Assembly: GCA_017531385.1 (NCBI GenBank)
Contig: JAFXLD010000028.1
Coordinates: 22,077-86,076, forward strand
Reading direction: 5' to 3'
DNA: 64,000 bases
Source: Clostridia bacterium
Lineage (GTDB): Bacteria > Bacillota > Clostridia > Oscillospirales > Acutalibacteraceae
This document shows, piece by piece, positions 1 to 9,507 of this stretch. The notes below the pieces were generated by a model. It made no database searches. It saw nothing but the letters and a program-made list of their open reading frames with translations, and had not been told where the DNA came from. The translations under genes and the position numbers were made by a program. Position 1 is the first letter of the stretch; every line of letters begins with the position of its first letter.

Positions 1-2691
1 GTAACATCAATCGGTGAGTATGCTTTCAATAAGTGCAACAATCTCAATACCGTCTACTATACAGGAACAGAAGATCAGTGGAATAATATAAATATAGATC
101 AAGGTAATGAAGATTTAACAAATGCAGATATTATTTTCAATTTTACCGGTAACAGTGACAATACTCTCGTTATGGCAACATCTGCAAATTTCCCGCCATT
201 TGAGTATGTTGAAAACGGTAATTATGTTGGCATTGATATTGAAATTGCAGAAAAGATTGCGGAAAAGCTCGGCATGGCTCTTGAAATCAGAGATGTTGAG
301 TTCAGTTCAATCATCAGTGGTGTTCAGTCCGGTAAATTTGACATGGGCATAGCAGGCATGATAATTACTGAAACAAGACTTAATTATGTCAATTTCTCAA
401 ATACATATGCAGCAAATATCCAGGTTGTAATTGTAACTGAAGATTCGCCAATCACATCTCTTGATGACCTCAAGGGCGACGGTTCAATGAAGTTCGGTGT
501 TCAGAAGAACACTACAAGCGATATTTATGTGTCTGAGGATGTTGAAAACGGTGGTTATGGTGAAGAAAACGTTGTCCGTTATAATACAGGTGCAGAAGCG
601 ATTCAGGCACTTAAGTCCGGAACCGTTGATGCTGTTATCATAAATAGTGAATCTGCAAAGTCTTTTGTATCAGCTGATAATACAATCAGAATACTTGATG
701 AAGAATATTGTGTTGAGAATTATGCTATTGCAATTGCAAAAGAAAACCACGAACTTCTTACTGCAGTTAATAATGCACTTGCGGAACTTAAATCAGACGG
801 CACTATTGATAGAATTCTGAGCAAATACAGCTTACCCAACCAAAATGCTCCTGAGAGACCTTATGACGGTATTGATATAAAAATCTATTCGTCTTTACCA
901 AATCTTAATGTAGGTAAAGATCAAGAAATAAGATTTGCTGTTTCTCTTTTTGAAGAAGGTACACAAATTGAAAGCAAAAATGGTTATTCTGTTATTATAA
1001 AAGATAATGCTTACATAGAGCTAACTGAAACATATAAATCCGGCAAAGAACAGATTTTTGTGTTTGAAGGAAAAAAAGAAGGGAACACAAAAGTATCATT
1101 TATTGAAAATGATACAAAAATCCAAAAAGATCTGACAATATATGTCAGTAATGATTGCCGATATTTCAGATGTGAGAGCTTAAACCAACCTGGGGCACGA
1201 CAGATAGGCAGTATCTACATAACAGATTTCAGCTGTTCCCAAAATAATGATGGAACACAAAATATAAAGTTTAATGCATATAATACAAATTACTCATATG
1301 CAACAGCTGAAGTTTTTGATCAGAATGGAACTTTCTTAAAATCCGTTGCTCTTGCACCAAAGACGGATGGTTCCGGCATGGAAAAAGTAATCAACTCATT
1401 CAAGTATGTATATATTGATATAACGGATCACACTACTCCATGGTATAAAAAAGAAGCTAATTCACAACACACCTATGTCGACATTGGGAATTTGCCAGAA
1501 AACTCAACAATCAGAATCACATCTGATGGAAAAAAGTCGAACATAGTAACTCTTTATACCGGTATTGATTTATTTGTAAATATTGTAATGCTTGCATCCG
1601 GTATTGCAATCAACAAAGATGCACAAAAAGCATCTGTGAACGAACTAGTCAAAAATATAGTTGAGAATATGCCGGAAAACGCTATAAAAGCTCTTGCTTC
1701 CGAATTATCAACTGAAATGCTCAATGGTTCAACAAAAGAAGCCGCAGAAAACACATATAATATTATTTTTAATATATTCTCTGATATCGGAATTAGCTAT
1801 AAAAAAATATTAACAGAAGTTCTGACAAAAATGGGATACGGAGCATTAGATAGTATAGTCACCACGCTTGTTCCTTCCTGGAAAATAGTAACTGCAGTAG
1901 ATGATATTACAGCAATAGGCTGGGAATTATTGTCATATTCTTCATTTGAATATGGTTCGGGTGAAATAAAAATATACATAGCAAATCATGGACTTGAAAA
2001 TATGCTTATTGAAAACGGAATATCTGTTTCACAAAACGAATTATTCTCTAAAACAACAATATTAGATGCATATGTAGTAGAAGATAGCGATGAACTCAAA
2101 AACGTATATTGTGGCGCAATATCAGGTGTTGTTTACAATATCACATTAAGAGACCAAGGAAAAGAAATACAGCCTAATGGTTCTATTGATGTTAGAATTC
2201 CGATTCCGAAAGACATAGTAGGAACAAAATGTGCCGTCTACAGGCTTGAGACTGATGGAACAAAAACCGAAATGTTAACACGTTTAGATGATGGTTATCT
2301 TGTATTCACAACGGACCATTTAAGCTATTATGAAGTAGTATCAACAAAACATGATGAAACAAACCATACTCCCGGTGAATGGCAAGTCACAACTCCTGCT
2401 CAGGTCGGTGTTGACGGTCTTGAACAGCTCAGATGTACTGTCTGCGGTAAAATTCTTGATGAAAGAGTTATTCCAGCACTCAGTGATCCGATAACATTCA
2501 CACCCGGCGATCTGAACGGTGACGGAAAGATAACGGCATCAGATGCACGTGCTGCGCTTCGTATATCAGCAAAGCTTGATACTCCCACAGAAGAACAGTT
2601 CATGACAGCAGATGTAAACGGTGACGAAAAAATCACTGCTTCAGACGCAAGAATTATTCTCCGTGTTTCCGCAAAACTTCAGACATTTTAA
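1..2691 (+). CDS. Mosaic surface protein: LRR, solute-binding, Ig-like and dockerin domains (5' end outside window)
   Basis: The frame is open from base 1, so the gene starts upstream; 896 residues are visible. Residues 1-22 look like the end of a BspA-type leucine-rich repeat (SIGEYAFNKCNNL). Residues 56-277 are an amino-acid-type solute-binding domain (SBP_bac_3: ATSANFPPFEY, GIDIEIAEKIAEKLG, then an IAGMIITETR lobe). An Ig-like beta region follows (about 290-385), then a long stretch I do not recognise. Near residues 690-780 is a ZU5-like segment (PNGSIDVRIPIPK ... DHLSYYEV), then a short Cys-X2-Cys repeat, and the last 64 residues are a dockerin-like pair of calcium loops (DLNGDGKITASDA, DVNGDEKITASDA). 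An ATG at 172 is internal to the frame and has no ribosome site. A solute-binding domain fused into an LRR/dockerin protein is unusual, since these domains normally serve ABC importers. Ligand and partner are unknown. Confidence 0.85.
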   Translation, partial: VTSIGEYAFNKCNNLNTVYYTGTEDQWNNINIDQGNEDLTNADIIFNFTGNSDNTLVMATSANFPPFEYVENGNYVGIDIEIAEKIAEKLGMALEIRDVEFSSIISGVQSGKFDMGIAGMIITETRLNYVNFSNTYAANIQVVIVTEDSPITSLDDLKGDGSMKFGVQKNTTSDIYVSEDVENGGYGEENVVRYNTGAEAIQALKSGTVDAVIINSESAKSFVSADNTIRILDEEYCVENYAIAIAKENHELLTAVNNALAELKSDGTIDRILSKYSLPNQNAPERPYDGIDIKIYSSLPNLNVGKDQEIRFAVSLFEEGTQIESKNGYSVIIKDNAYIELTETYKSGKEQIFVFEGKKEGNTKVSFIENDTKIQKDLTIYVSNDCRYFRCESLNQPGARQIGSIYITDFSCSQNNDGTQNIKFNAYNTNYSYATAEVFDQNGTFLKSVALAPKTDGSGMEKVINSFKYVYIDITDHTTPWYKKEANSQHTYVDIGNLPENSTIRITSDGKKSNIVTLYTGIDLFVNIVMLASGIAINKDAQKASVNELVKNIVENMPENAIKALASELSTEMLNGSTKEAAENTYNIIFNIFSDIGISYKKILTEVLTKMGYGALDSIVTTLVPSWKIVTAVDDITAIGWELLSYSSFEYGSGEIKIYIANHGLENMLIENGISVSQNELFSKTTILDAYVVEDSDELKNVYCGAISGVVYNITLRDQGKEIQPNGSIDVRIPIPKDIVGTKCAVYRLETDGTKTEMLTRLDDGYLVFTTDHLSYYEVVSTKHDETNHTPGEWQVTTPAQVGVDGLEQLRCTVCGKILDERVIPALSDPITFTPGDLNGDGKITASDARAALRISAKLDTPTEEQFMTADVNGDEKITASDARIILRVSAKLQTF

Positions 2692-2701
2692 TCAACCCCA
2701 C

Positions 2702-2727
2702 GGACTGTGCCATTTTTGGTGCAGTCC
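2702..2727 (+). terminator. Terminator-like hairpin after the mosaic surface protein gene
   Basis: An 11-pair stem (two G-U pairs) GGACTGTGCCA / TGGTGCAGTCC begins 11 bases after the stop. The T-tract behind it is weak (AAATTTTCTCTT), so termination may be partial. Confidence 0.6.
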
Positions 2728-2739
2728 TGAAATTTTCTC

Positions 2740-2768
2740 TTGACTATTTATGTTTAATCGTATATAAT
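2740..2768 (+). promoter_or_regulatory. Sigma-A-type promoter for alaS
   Basis: TTGACT at 2740-2745 and a perfect TATAAT at 2763-2768, separated by 17 bases, just upstream of the T-box leader. Confidence 0.75.
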
Positions 2769-2784
2769 AATAGCGTTAATATTG

Positions 2785-2996
2785 AATTGCTGTGAAGAGC
2801 AGAATTTGTCAGGAAGTTTTCAGAGAGCAGTCGGTTGGTGTGAGACTGTATCGGAATGATGATGTGCCGGCTCGGAGCAAGACTGTGATGAATAGTCCGT
2901 AAGCTGTGCGTTAAACAGAAACGAGTGGTGCGTTATGCACAATTCAGGTGGTACCGTGGGATTTTCTCACCCTGATTTGTCATAGGGCATTTTTTT
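2785..2996 (+). promoter_or_regulatory. T-box riboswitch (tRNA-Ala sensing) controlling alaS
   Basis: The leader carries the Stem I signature AGAGAG followed by GGTTGGTGTGAG (2823-2844) and the T-box core AGGTGGTACCGTGGG (2946-2960), whose bases pair with the uncharged tRNA acceptor end. Alanine triplets GCC (2866-2868) and GCT (2870-2872) lie where the specifier codon is expected, in agreement with alaS downstream; I cannot tell which is used. A terminator hairpin (CCC-TGA/TCA-GGG, 2970-2987) with a seven-T run at 2990-2996 follows. By the known mechanism, uncharged tRNA-Ala stabilises the antiterminator and allows alaS transcription. Confidence 0.93.
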
Positions 2997-3027
2997 ATTT
3001 TTTATAATATTCAGGAGGTTGATTCCG

Positions 3028-5664
3028 ATGAAATGGACAGGTCTTAACGAATTAAGAGAAAAATATTTAGCATTTTTTGAGTCCAAGGAACACCTGAGAC
3101 TCCCCAGTTTCTCACTTGTTCCCCAGGGTGACAAGAGTATTCTGCTTATCAACGCAGGTATGACACCCATGAAAAAATATTTCACAGGCGAAGTAACTCC
3201 ACCCAGAAAGAGAGTTACAACCTGCCAGAAATGTATCAGAACACCTGATATTGAGAATGTTGGTAAAACAGCACGCCACGGCACATATTTCGAGATGCTC
3301 GGCAACTTCTCATTCGGTGATTACTTCAAGCACGAAGCTACTGCATGGGCATGGGAATTCTTCACAAAGGTTCTCGAAATCCCCGAAGAACTCCTTTATG
3401 TCAGCGTTTATCTTGAAGATGACGAAGCATTTGACATCTGGACAAAGGAAGTGGGCGTTGATCCCTCTCACATGGTACGTTTCGGCAAAGAGGACAACTT
3501 CTGGGAACACGGTGCAGGTCCCTGCGGTCCCTGTTCAGAAATCTACTTTGACAGAGGTCCCGACAAGGGTTGCGGCAGTCCCGACTGTAAGGTAGGCTGT
3601 GACTGCGACAGATTTATCGAAGTATGGAACCTTGTTTTCACTCAGTTTGAAAATGACGGTAACAATAACTATACACGTCTTGCAAATCCCAACATCGACA
3701 CAGGTATGGGCCTTGAAAGACTTGCTTGCGTAATGCAGAATGTTGACAACCTTTTCGAGGTTGACACAGTGCAGAATATCATGAAGCACATCATCAGGAT
3801 TGCAGGTATCAACTATCATGATGATGCAAAGAAAGACATTTCTCTGCGTGTTATCACAGACCATATCAGAAGCACAACATTCATGGTCGGTGATGGTGTT
3901 CTTCCCTCAAACAGCGGCAGAGGTTACGTTCTCAGACGACTTCTCCGTCGTGCTGCAAGACACGGCAGACTCATAGGCATCGACAGACCTTTCCTTGCAG
4001 AAGTCTGTGATACCGTTATAGCAGAGAATGCAACTGCATACCCCAACCTTGTTGAAAAGCAGGATTACATCAAGAAAGTCATTGCAATGGAAGAAGAAAG
4101 CTTCTACAAGACAATCGACTCAGGTCTTGTACTCCTTAATGAAATGATGGAGAATGCAAAGGACGGCATGATTTCAGGCGAAGATGCATTCAAACTTCAG
4201 GACACATACGGCTTCCCCATTGACCTTACAAAGGAAATTGCGGAAGAAAAGAATATGACTGTTGACGAAGAGAAGTTCAGAGCACTTGTTGAAGAAGCAA
4301 GACTCAAGGCAAAGAGTGCAAAGAGAAATGCAGCAGACTCAGACTGGAGAAACAACGGCGTTTCATTCAAGGATGTTGCAAAAACTGAATTTACAGGTTA
4401 TACAGAAAACAACACAGAAGCAACAGTTCTTGCTCTTGTTGCTGACGGTGAAAGAAAAGACTTCATCAACGACGGTGACGATGCAGTTATCGTGCTTGAC
4501 AAGACTTCATTCTATGCAGAAAGCGGCGGTCAGGTTGGTGACACAGGTGTTATCACAATCGGTGACAGCACTTTTGAAGTTACAAACACAACAAAAGATC
4601 CCGACGGCATCTGGCTTCACCACGGTACACTTTCAGGCGACAGTGTAAAGGTCGGTGACAAGGCTGTTACCGTTTACAATGAAGAAGCAAGAAAAGCTAT
4701 CATGAGAAATCATACTGCGGCTCACCTTCTTCAGGCTGCACTCAGAGAAGTTCTCGGCACTCATGTTGAACAGGCAGGTCAGCTCGTTGACGCTAACGAA
4801 GTCCGTTTCGACTTCACACACTTCACAGGCATGACAAGTGAAGAACTTAAAAAGGTTGAAGACCTTGTTAACGATGTTATTCTTGAAGCAAACGAAGTTT
4901 TGAGCCGTGAAATGCCTATCGAAGAAGCAAAAGCTATGGGTGCAATGGCTCTCTTCGGAGAAAAGTACGGCGATGTTGTAAGAGTTGTCAAAGCTGGCGA
5001 TTTCTCCACAGAACTGTGTGGCGGTACTCACGCAGACAACACAGGCAAGCTCGGTCTTTTCAAGATTGTTTCAGAATCTTCCGTTGCAGCAGGTGTCAGA
5101 AGAATTCAGGCTGTAACAGGCAAAAATGTTCTTAAATACATTGACGAAAAGAATGAACTTATTTACTCTGCAGTAGATGCACTCAAGCTCGGCAATGCTT
5201 CTCAGCTTGCTTCAAAAACTGCAGCAGTTGCCGCTGAACTCAAAGCAAAAGAAAAGGAAATCGAAGCACTCAAGGCAGAAATGGCAAAGGCTCAGTCTGC
5301 ATCACTTCTTGATAATGCAACAGAAGTAAACGGCATCAAGATTATCTCAGCAGACATCGGTGAAGGCGGTGCAGAAAAGGTAAGAGCAATGCTCGACTCT
5401 GCAAAGGATTTCGGCGACGACATCATTATGATTGCCGCATCTGTTGTTAATGATAAAGGAACAGTTTCATTCGGTTGTATGTGCGGTAAGGGTGCAATTA
5501 CAAAGGGCGCTCACGCAGGTAACATCGTAAGAGAAATCGCAAAGATTGCAGGCGGTTCAGGCGGCGGCAAGCCCGACAGCGCAATGGCAGGCGGTAAGGA
5601 TATCACTAAGGTATCAGAAGCTATTGAGAAATCTGCTGAAATCGCTTCTTCTTTCCTGAAATAA
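3028..5664 (+). CDS. alaS: Alanyl-tRNA synthetase
   Basis: Charges tRNA-Ala with alanine in the cytoplasm; 878 residues, the usual full length. The class II catalytic core is at the N-terminus (INAGMTPMKKYFTGE, TPPRKRVTTCQKCIRT). The editing domain carries the zinc/hydrolytic motifs HTAAH (from residue 562) and CGGTH (about 663-667), and the C-terminal C-Ala domain ends with GGSGGGKPDSAMAGG (about 840-855). I start at ATG 3028, nine bases after AGGAGG (3013-3018); an in-frame TTG at 3019 abuts that ribosome site and cannot use it. Transcription is governed by the T-box immediately upstream. hinT follows after 11 bases and is probably co-transcribed. Confidence 0.98.
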   Translation: MKWTGLNELREKYLAFFESKEHLRLPSFSLVPQGDKSILLINAGMTPMKKYFTGEVTPPRKRVTTCQKCIRTPDIENVGKTARHGTYFEMLGNFSFGDYFKHEATAWAWEFFTKVLEIPEELLYVSVYLEDDEAFDIWTKEVGVDPSHMVRFGKEDNFWEHGAGPCGPCSEIYFDRGPDKGCGSPDCKVGCDCDRFIEVWNLVFTQFENDGNNNYTRLANPNIDTGMGLERLACVMQNVDNLFEVDTVQNIMKHIIRIAGINYHDDAKKDISLRVITDHIRSTTFMVGDGVLPSNSGRGYVLRRLLRRAARHGRLIGIDRPFLAEVCDTVIAENATAYPNLVEKQDYIKKVIAMEEESFYKTIDSGLVLLNEMMENAKDGMISGEDAFKLQDTYGFPIDLTKEIAEEKNMTVDEEKFRALVEEARLKAKSAKRNAADSDWRNNGVSFKDVAKTEFTGYTENNTEATVLALVADGERKDFINDGDDAVIVLDKTSFYAESGGQVGDTGVITIGDSTFEVTNTTKDPDGIWLHHGTLSGDSVKVGDKAVTVYNEEARKAIMRNHTAAHLLQAALREVLGTHVEQAGQLVDANEVRFDFTHFTGMTSEELKKVEDLVNDVILEANEVLSREMPIEEAKAMGAMALFGEKYGDVVRVVKAGDFSTELCGGTHADNTGKLGLFKIVSESSVAAGVRRIQAVTGKNVLKYIDEKNELIYSAVDALKLGNASQLASKTAAVAAELKAKEKEIEALKAEMAKAQSASLLDNATEVNGIKIISADIGEGGAEKVRAMLDSAKDFGDDIIMIAASVVNDKGTVSFGCMCGKGAITKGAHAGNIVREIAKIAGGSGGGKPDSAMAGGKDITKVSEAIEKSAEIASSFLK

Positions 5665-5675
5665 GGAGAAAATTT

Positions 5676-6017
5676 ATGAACGATTGTCTTTTTTGTAAAA
5701 TAATCAAGGGAGATATCCCCTCATCAAAAGTCTATGAAGATGATATGGTGTATGCGTTCAACGATATAGCTCCCGCAGCTCCCGTGCATGTACTCATCAT
5801 TCCCAAGGAACACATCACTTCTGCGGCAGATATCAATGCAGACAACAGTCGTCTTGTTGCTCACATTTTTGAAGTTGCAGCAAAGCTTGCCGAGGAAAAG
5901 GGTCTTTCAGACGGCTTCCGTGTTGTCACAAACTGTGGCGACAGCGCAGGTCAGACAGTAAAACATCTTCATTTCCATCTGCTCTCAGGCAGAGATTTCA
6001 CCTGGCCTCCGGGATAA
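5676..6017 (+). CDS. hinT: HIT-family nucleotide hydrolase (HinT-like)
   Basis: A 113-residue histidine-triad protein, the normal size. The triad is H97-L-H99-F-H101-L-L and an N-terminal C4-X2-C7 pair is typical of zinc-binding HinT. Family members hydrolyse purine nucleoside phosphoramidates and aminoacyl-adenylates, which fits its place 11 bases behind alaS in the same transcription unit. The ribosome site is GGAG upstream of ATG 5676. The TAA stop (6015-6017) is the first three bases of a palindromic repeat element, so the C-terminus (WPPG) was set where the element begins. Confidence 0.95.
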   Translation: MNDCLFCKIIKGDIPSSKVYEDDMVYAFNDIAPAAPVHVLIIPKEHITSAADINADNSRLVAHIFEVAAKLAEEKGLSDGFRVVTNCGDSAGQTVKHLHFHLLSGRDFTWPPG

Positions 6018-6262
6018 ACAATAATTTATCGCTGTGCGATAAATTATTGAGATAATAAATAATAGATAAAAGATAATAGTGTCGGAAGGGCTTCGCCCTT
6101 ACCCATTATTATAAGCAAAGCGAATAACAAGGTTCTGACGAAGTCAGGTTCTTATAAATTGAAGCCGCATAGCGGCTTTCGATTCTATTCTTTATTATCT
6201 ATTATCTCTTCTCTTTTATCTTAGAAAATTTGCACCACAAATTTTCGCTAAATTATTGTTTA
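6015..6262. repeat. Composite palindromic repeat element, copy 1
   Basis: Bounded by perfect 14-bp inverted ends TAAACAATAATTTA (6015-6028) and its complement (6249-6262). The left end folds into a 12-bp hairpin (6020-6031 with 6037-6048). Inside are GAAGGGCTTCGCCCTT and GAAGCCGCATAGCGGCTTT hairpins flanked by AT-rich arms (about 6050-6082 and 6183-6222) that are roughly complementary to each other. No ORF. It fills the hinT-comEC gap and supplies the hinT stop codon. Same family as the copies near 26890, 29193 and 50142. Confidence 0.85.
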
Positions 6263-6272
6263 CAGGTATACC

Positions 6273-8471
6273 ATGAAAAGACCATTTGTTTTCATCGGCA
6301 CAGCAATGTTCATATCTTTACTGATTTACAGCTACCACGGCATTCCTGCTGCGGTAGTTATGTTTATTGTCGCCCTGATACTTTCTTTACCCGCTTTTCT
6401 GCTCAGAAACAAAAGAAAAAAATGTTTATCGATTCTTTGTATCACCCTTGCTGTGTTGACATCGTCTCTTCTTTTTTCATTAAAAACAGTTTATGAGTAT
6501 CTTCCTGCAATATCGCTGTGCAGTGATAAAACTCACACAATACAGGGAACGCTCACTGAATATGAATTCGAATACGGCAACCATTATTACACTCTTGACA
6601 ATATTAAGATTGATAACATTCCGACAAAGCACAGAATCCGCATCAATTCGGATGTATGGAAAAACACTTCGACAGATGATATTCTTATTTTCACGGATGC
6701 AACTATATATGAACTCGGCACAAATCAGAAAACAAACCTTTATTACAAAGCAGAGAGTGTTTACATCGGTGCATATACTGACGGAAATATTACCGTTATC
6801 AAGGCTTCAGATCACTCTGTTTTATACTATCTGCAGTCAATCAGAAATTTTATAACTCATACACTGGGTAAAAATATGTATCCCGAATATGCAGCAGTTA
6901 CTGATGCAATTCTCACAGGAAATCAGACCGCTATCGGGCACGACACAATGCTTGATTTCAGATATTCGGGAATATCACACCTTTTTGCAGTTTCGGGATT
7001 TCATCTTGCGTTATGGTCCTCACTTGTCAAGACCGCACTTTTAAAATTACTAAAAAAACATAAAAATACCGCATATGTACTCACTGTTGTTTTTGTCATA
7101 TTTTTCATGGCTCTGACAGGATTTTCAAAATCCGTTACAAGATCGGGCATAATGCTGATACTGATGTATGCAGGAAATCTGATAAAGCACAGGACAGACA
7201 GCATTAATTCTCTGTTCATTGCAATAACATTAATTCTCACATTCAATCCTTTTGCAGTAACAAGTCTTGCTTTGCAGATGTCATTTCTGGCAACACTGGG
7301 CATATTAACTCTTTCCGAACCTGTTATAATTCCTATAAAAAAACTGAAAACAAAGCTCCCCTCAGTTTTTTATAATATTATTCTGACAGTTTACACAACT
7401 GTTGTAATATCCGTTATTGCAACGATTTTCACTATGCCTGTTTCTGCGCTGAATTTCGGATATTACTCCCCTTTTTCACCTGTTTCCAATCTGTTATGTC
7501 TGCCTGCCGCACAATTGCTTATGATTCTTTCGGGTTTTGCCCTGGTGATCTCCCCGATTCATTTTATAGCAAGACCTGTGTTTGTTATTTGCAATTTTCT
7601 TGTAAAATACATTCTTTCAGTCACGTCAGCAATTGCGCATTACCCTTATGCAATAACCGACACCGACCCCCCCATGATGATGACAATACTTCTCATCATT
7701 CTGACATTAACTGCCGTATTTCTGATTATCTTTAAAAACAACAACAACAAAAACTTAAGAAGATGTGTTGCAATCAGTGCATCAGCAATACTTCTGCTTT
7801 CCGTCGTTTCCGAAATAACAAAAACACATTCATATGAAATTACTGTTGCTGATGTCGGCAACGGCACTTCCGTGATACTGAGCACCGGCAAATCCGATGT
7901 TATAATAGGTTGCGGCGGAAATGACCATTCCGACTACAGATTCACAAACTGTGCCGACAGAATAAATCAGCGTGAATTTGACCTGATTCTGATTCCGAAA
8001 AATACTGATACTGAATCAGAATACGCATTCAGCATCCTTAATACATACAAATTTAATTCCTGTATTATTGCAGATGACGGTTTTTCAGGTGAACTGAAAA
8101 GACAGCTACCCGAAAACACTCAAATAACAAATGAATGCACGGTAAAACTTGACGAAAACACAACTTTAGTATATATTAATAATGACAGATTTTCGGGAGC
8201 AAGAATTAAATCTCCTGATTTTACTGCAACAATTCTTTTCAGACCCACATCAGACTTTTCAACTGTCGGTGATATATGGCAATCGGGTGATTTACTGATA
8301 ACACGTCAGAATCTGCCGCAGACAAACCTTGACGGATTTGAAAACATTATCGTTTCAACATCCTCAGAAATAAATTACAATGCCGATAACATCTTTTCTA
8401 CCGAAATTCTCGGCAATATCAGATACATTAAATTCCCCACGGGAGGTGTGAGTATAAATGCAGTTCAATGA
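6273..8471 (+). CDS. comEC: ComEC/Rec2-family DNA uptake channel with degenerate MBL domain
   Basis: A 732-residue polytopic membrane protein. The N-terminus has two to three membrane helices, then a soluble OB-like region, then the Competence core (about residues 200-450) with signature stretches FAVSGFHLALW and LTGFSKSVTRSGIML. Family members carry single-stranded DNA across the cytoplasmic membrane during transformation. From about residue 522 a metallo-beta-lactamase-like tail begins (ADVGNGTSVIL), but where the HxHxDH metal motif should stand the sequence reads LIPKNTDTESEY, so this domain probably has no nuclease activity. The ribosome site is weak and lies just outside the repeat copy. 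holA overlaps the last 14 bases, the common Firmicute comEC-holA arrangement. Confidence 0.92.
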   Translation: MKRPFVFIGTAMFISLLIYSYHGIPAAVVMFIVALILSLPAFLLRNKRKKCLSILCITLAVLTSSLLFSLKTVYEYLPAISLCSDKTHTIQGTLTEYEFEYGNHYYTLDNIKIDNIPTKHRIRINSDVWKNTSTDDILIFTDATIYELGTNQKTNLYYKAESVYIGAYTDGNITVIKASDHSVLYYLQSIRNFITHTLGKNMYPEYAAVTDAILTGNQTAIGHDTMLDFRYSGISHLFAVSGFHLALWSSLVKTALLKLLKKHKNTAYVLTVVFVIFFMALTGFSKSVTRSGIMLILMYAGNLIKHRTDSINSLFIAITLILTFNPFAVTSLALQMSFLATLGILTLSEPVIIPIKKLKTKLPSVFYNIILTVYTTVVISVIATIFTMPVSALNFGYYSPFSPVSNLLCLPAAQLLMILSGFALVISPIHFIARPVFVICNFLVKYILSVTSAIAHYPYAITDTDPPMMMTILLIILTLTAVFLIIFKNNNNKNLRRCVAISASAILLLSVVSEITKTHSYEITVADVGNGTSVILSTGKSDVIIGCGGNDHSDYRFTNCADRINQREFDLILIPKNTDTESEYAFSILNTYKFNSCIIADDGFSGELKRQLPENTQITNECTVKLDENTTLVYINNDRFSGARIKSPDFTATILFRPTSDFSTVGDIWQSGDLLITRQNLPQTNLDGFENIIVSTSSEINYNADNIFSTEILGNIRYIKFPTGGVSINAVQ

Positions 8472-9507
8472 TGAAGCAACCATAAAAAAACATATAAAAG
8501 ACGCCGAATTGTCATCACTTTATTTTGTTTACGGAGATGAGAGTTATCTTGCATCATTTTATGCCAATTCCCTTGCATCATCCATTACCGACACTTCTGG
8601 AATGAGCTTCAATTATTATTATTTCGATTCGGAAACCGTAAATTTTGATTCAGTTTATGAAGCTGCAGAAACACTCCCAGTAATGAGTAACAAAGTCTGC
8701 ATTTTCATAAAAGATTTCCCGTTCCTCAAAACTCCTGCAGATGAATTGAAACAATATACGGAATATTTTGAAAGACTTCCCGACACAACTACAATCATTT
8801 TCCTTATGGCAAATACGGAAGTTGACGTAAAGCAGAATCAGAAATGGAAAAATATACTCGACACTTTCAATAAAAACGGTGTGATATTCTGTCTGTCAAA
8901 GCGTACGGACAGTCAGATCGCAGACCTGCTTGTACGTTCTGCAGGAAAAAGAAACACTTCCATTTCAAGAGAAACAGCCGAGTATTTCATATCCATCGTC
9001 GGCAACGAAATGACGGTGCTTCTGAATGAATTTGACAAACTCTGTGCTTTTTCAGACGGTAAAGAAATAAGCCGTGAAATGATAGATACAATCTCAATAA
9101 AATCCGTGGAAGCTTCGGTTTTTGACCTGACGACAGCCATAAACACAGGCAAAAACGACAGAGCATTTGAAATTCTTTCAGAGCTTATCAAAAACAAAAC
9201 GGAAGCCACAATCATCATCGGTACGCTGGCTTTCGGTTATGTTGATATTTACAGGGCAAAAATCGCAGCTGCCAACAGAATGAACACCCGTGATGTGGTA
9301 AATGCTTTTGCTTCATACAAAGGCAAAACTTTCAGACTTGACAAAGCAGCCACTTCCGCAAGAAATCTTACCATCGAACAGATAAAAGAGCTGATTTCTG
9401 CTGTTTCGGAAGCTGATATAAAAATAAAATCATTTTCTGTTGACAACAATGTCATTCTCGAAGAGCTTCTTGCAAAACTTCTGTATATTGCAGGTGGAAA
9501 AAGATGA
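8458..9507 (+). CDS. holA: DNA polymerase III subunit delta
   Basis: The clamp-loader delta subunit opens the beta sliding clamp at the replication fork. The 349 residues match family length. The start LYFVYGDESYLASFYANSL is the typical N-terminal ATPase-like lobe (degenerate P-loop), followed by the alpha-helical middle (ISREMIDTISIKSVEASVFDL) and C-terminal collar. ATG 8458 lies behind GGAGGTG inside the end of comEC, so the two are translationally linked. The downstream TOPRIM gene overlaps by 4 bases (ATGA). Confidence 0.95.
   Translation: MQFNDEATIKKHIKDAELSSLYFVYGDESYLASFYANSLASSITDTSGMSFNYYYFDSETVNFDSVYEAAETLPVMSNKVCIFIKDFPFLKTPADELKQYTEYFERLPDTTTIIFLMANTEVDVKQNQKWKNILDTFNKNGVIFCLSKRTDSQIADLLVRSAGKRNTSISRETAEYFISIVGNEMTVLLNEFDKLCAFSDGKEISREMIDTISIKSVEASVFDLTTAINTGKNDRAFEILSELIKNKTEATIIIGTLAFGYVDIYRAKIAAANRMNTRDVVNAFASYKGKTFRLDKAATSARNLTIEQIKELISAVSEADIKIKSFSVDNNVILEELLAKLLYIAGGKR

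Noticed and set aside
6015-6262. CRISPR array
   Set aside because: The repeats are inverted and composite, with no regular direct repeat-spacer unit and no cas genes in the window.
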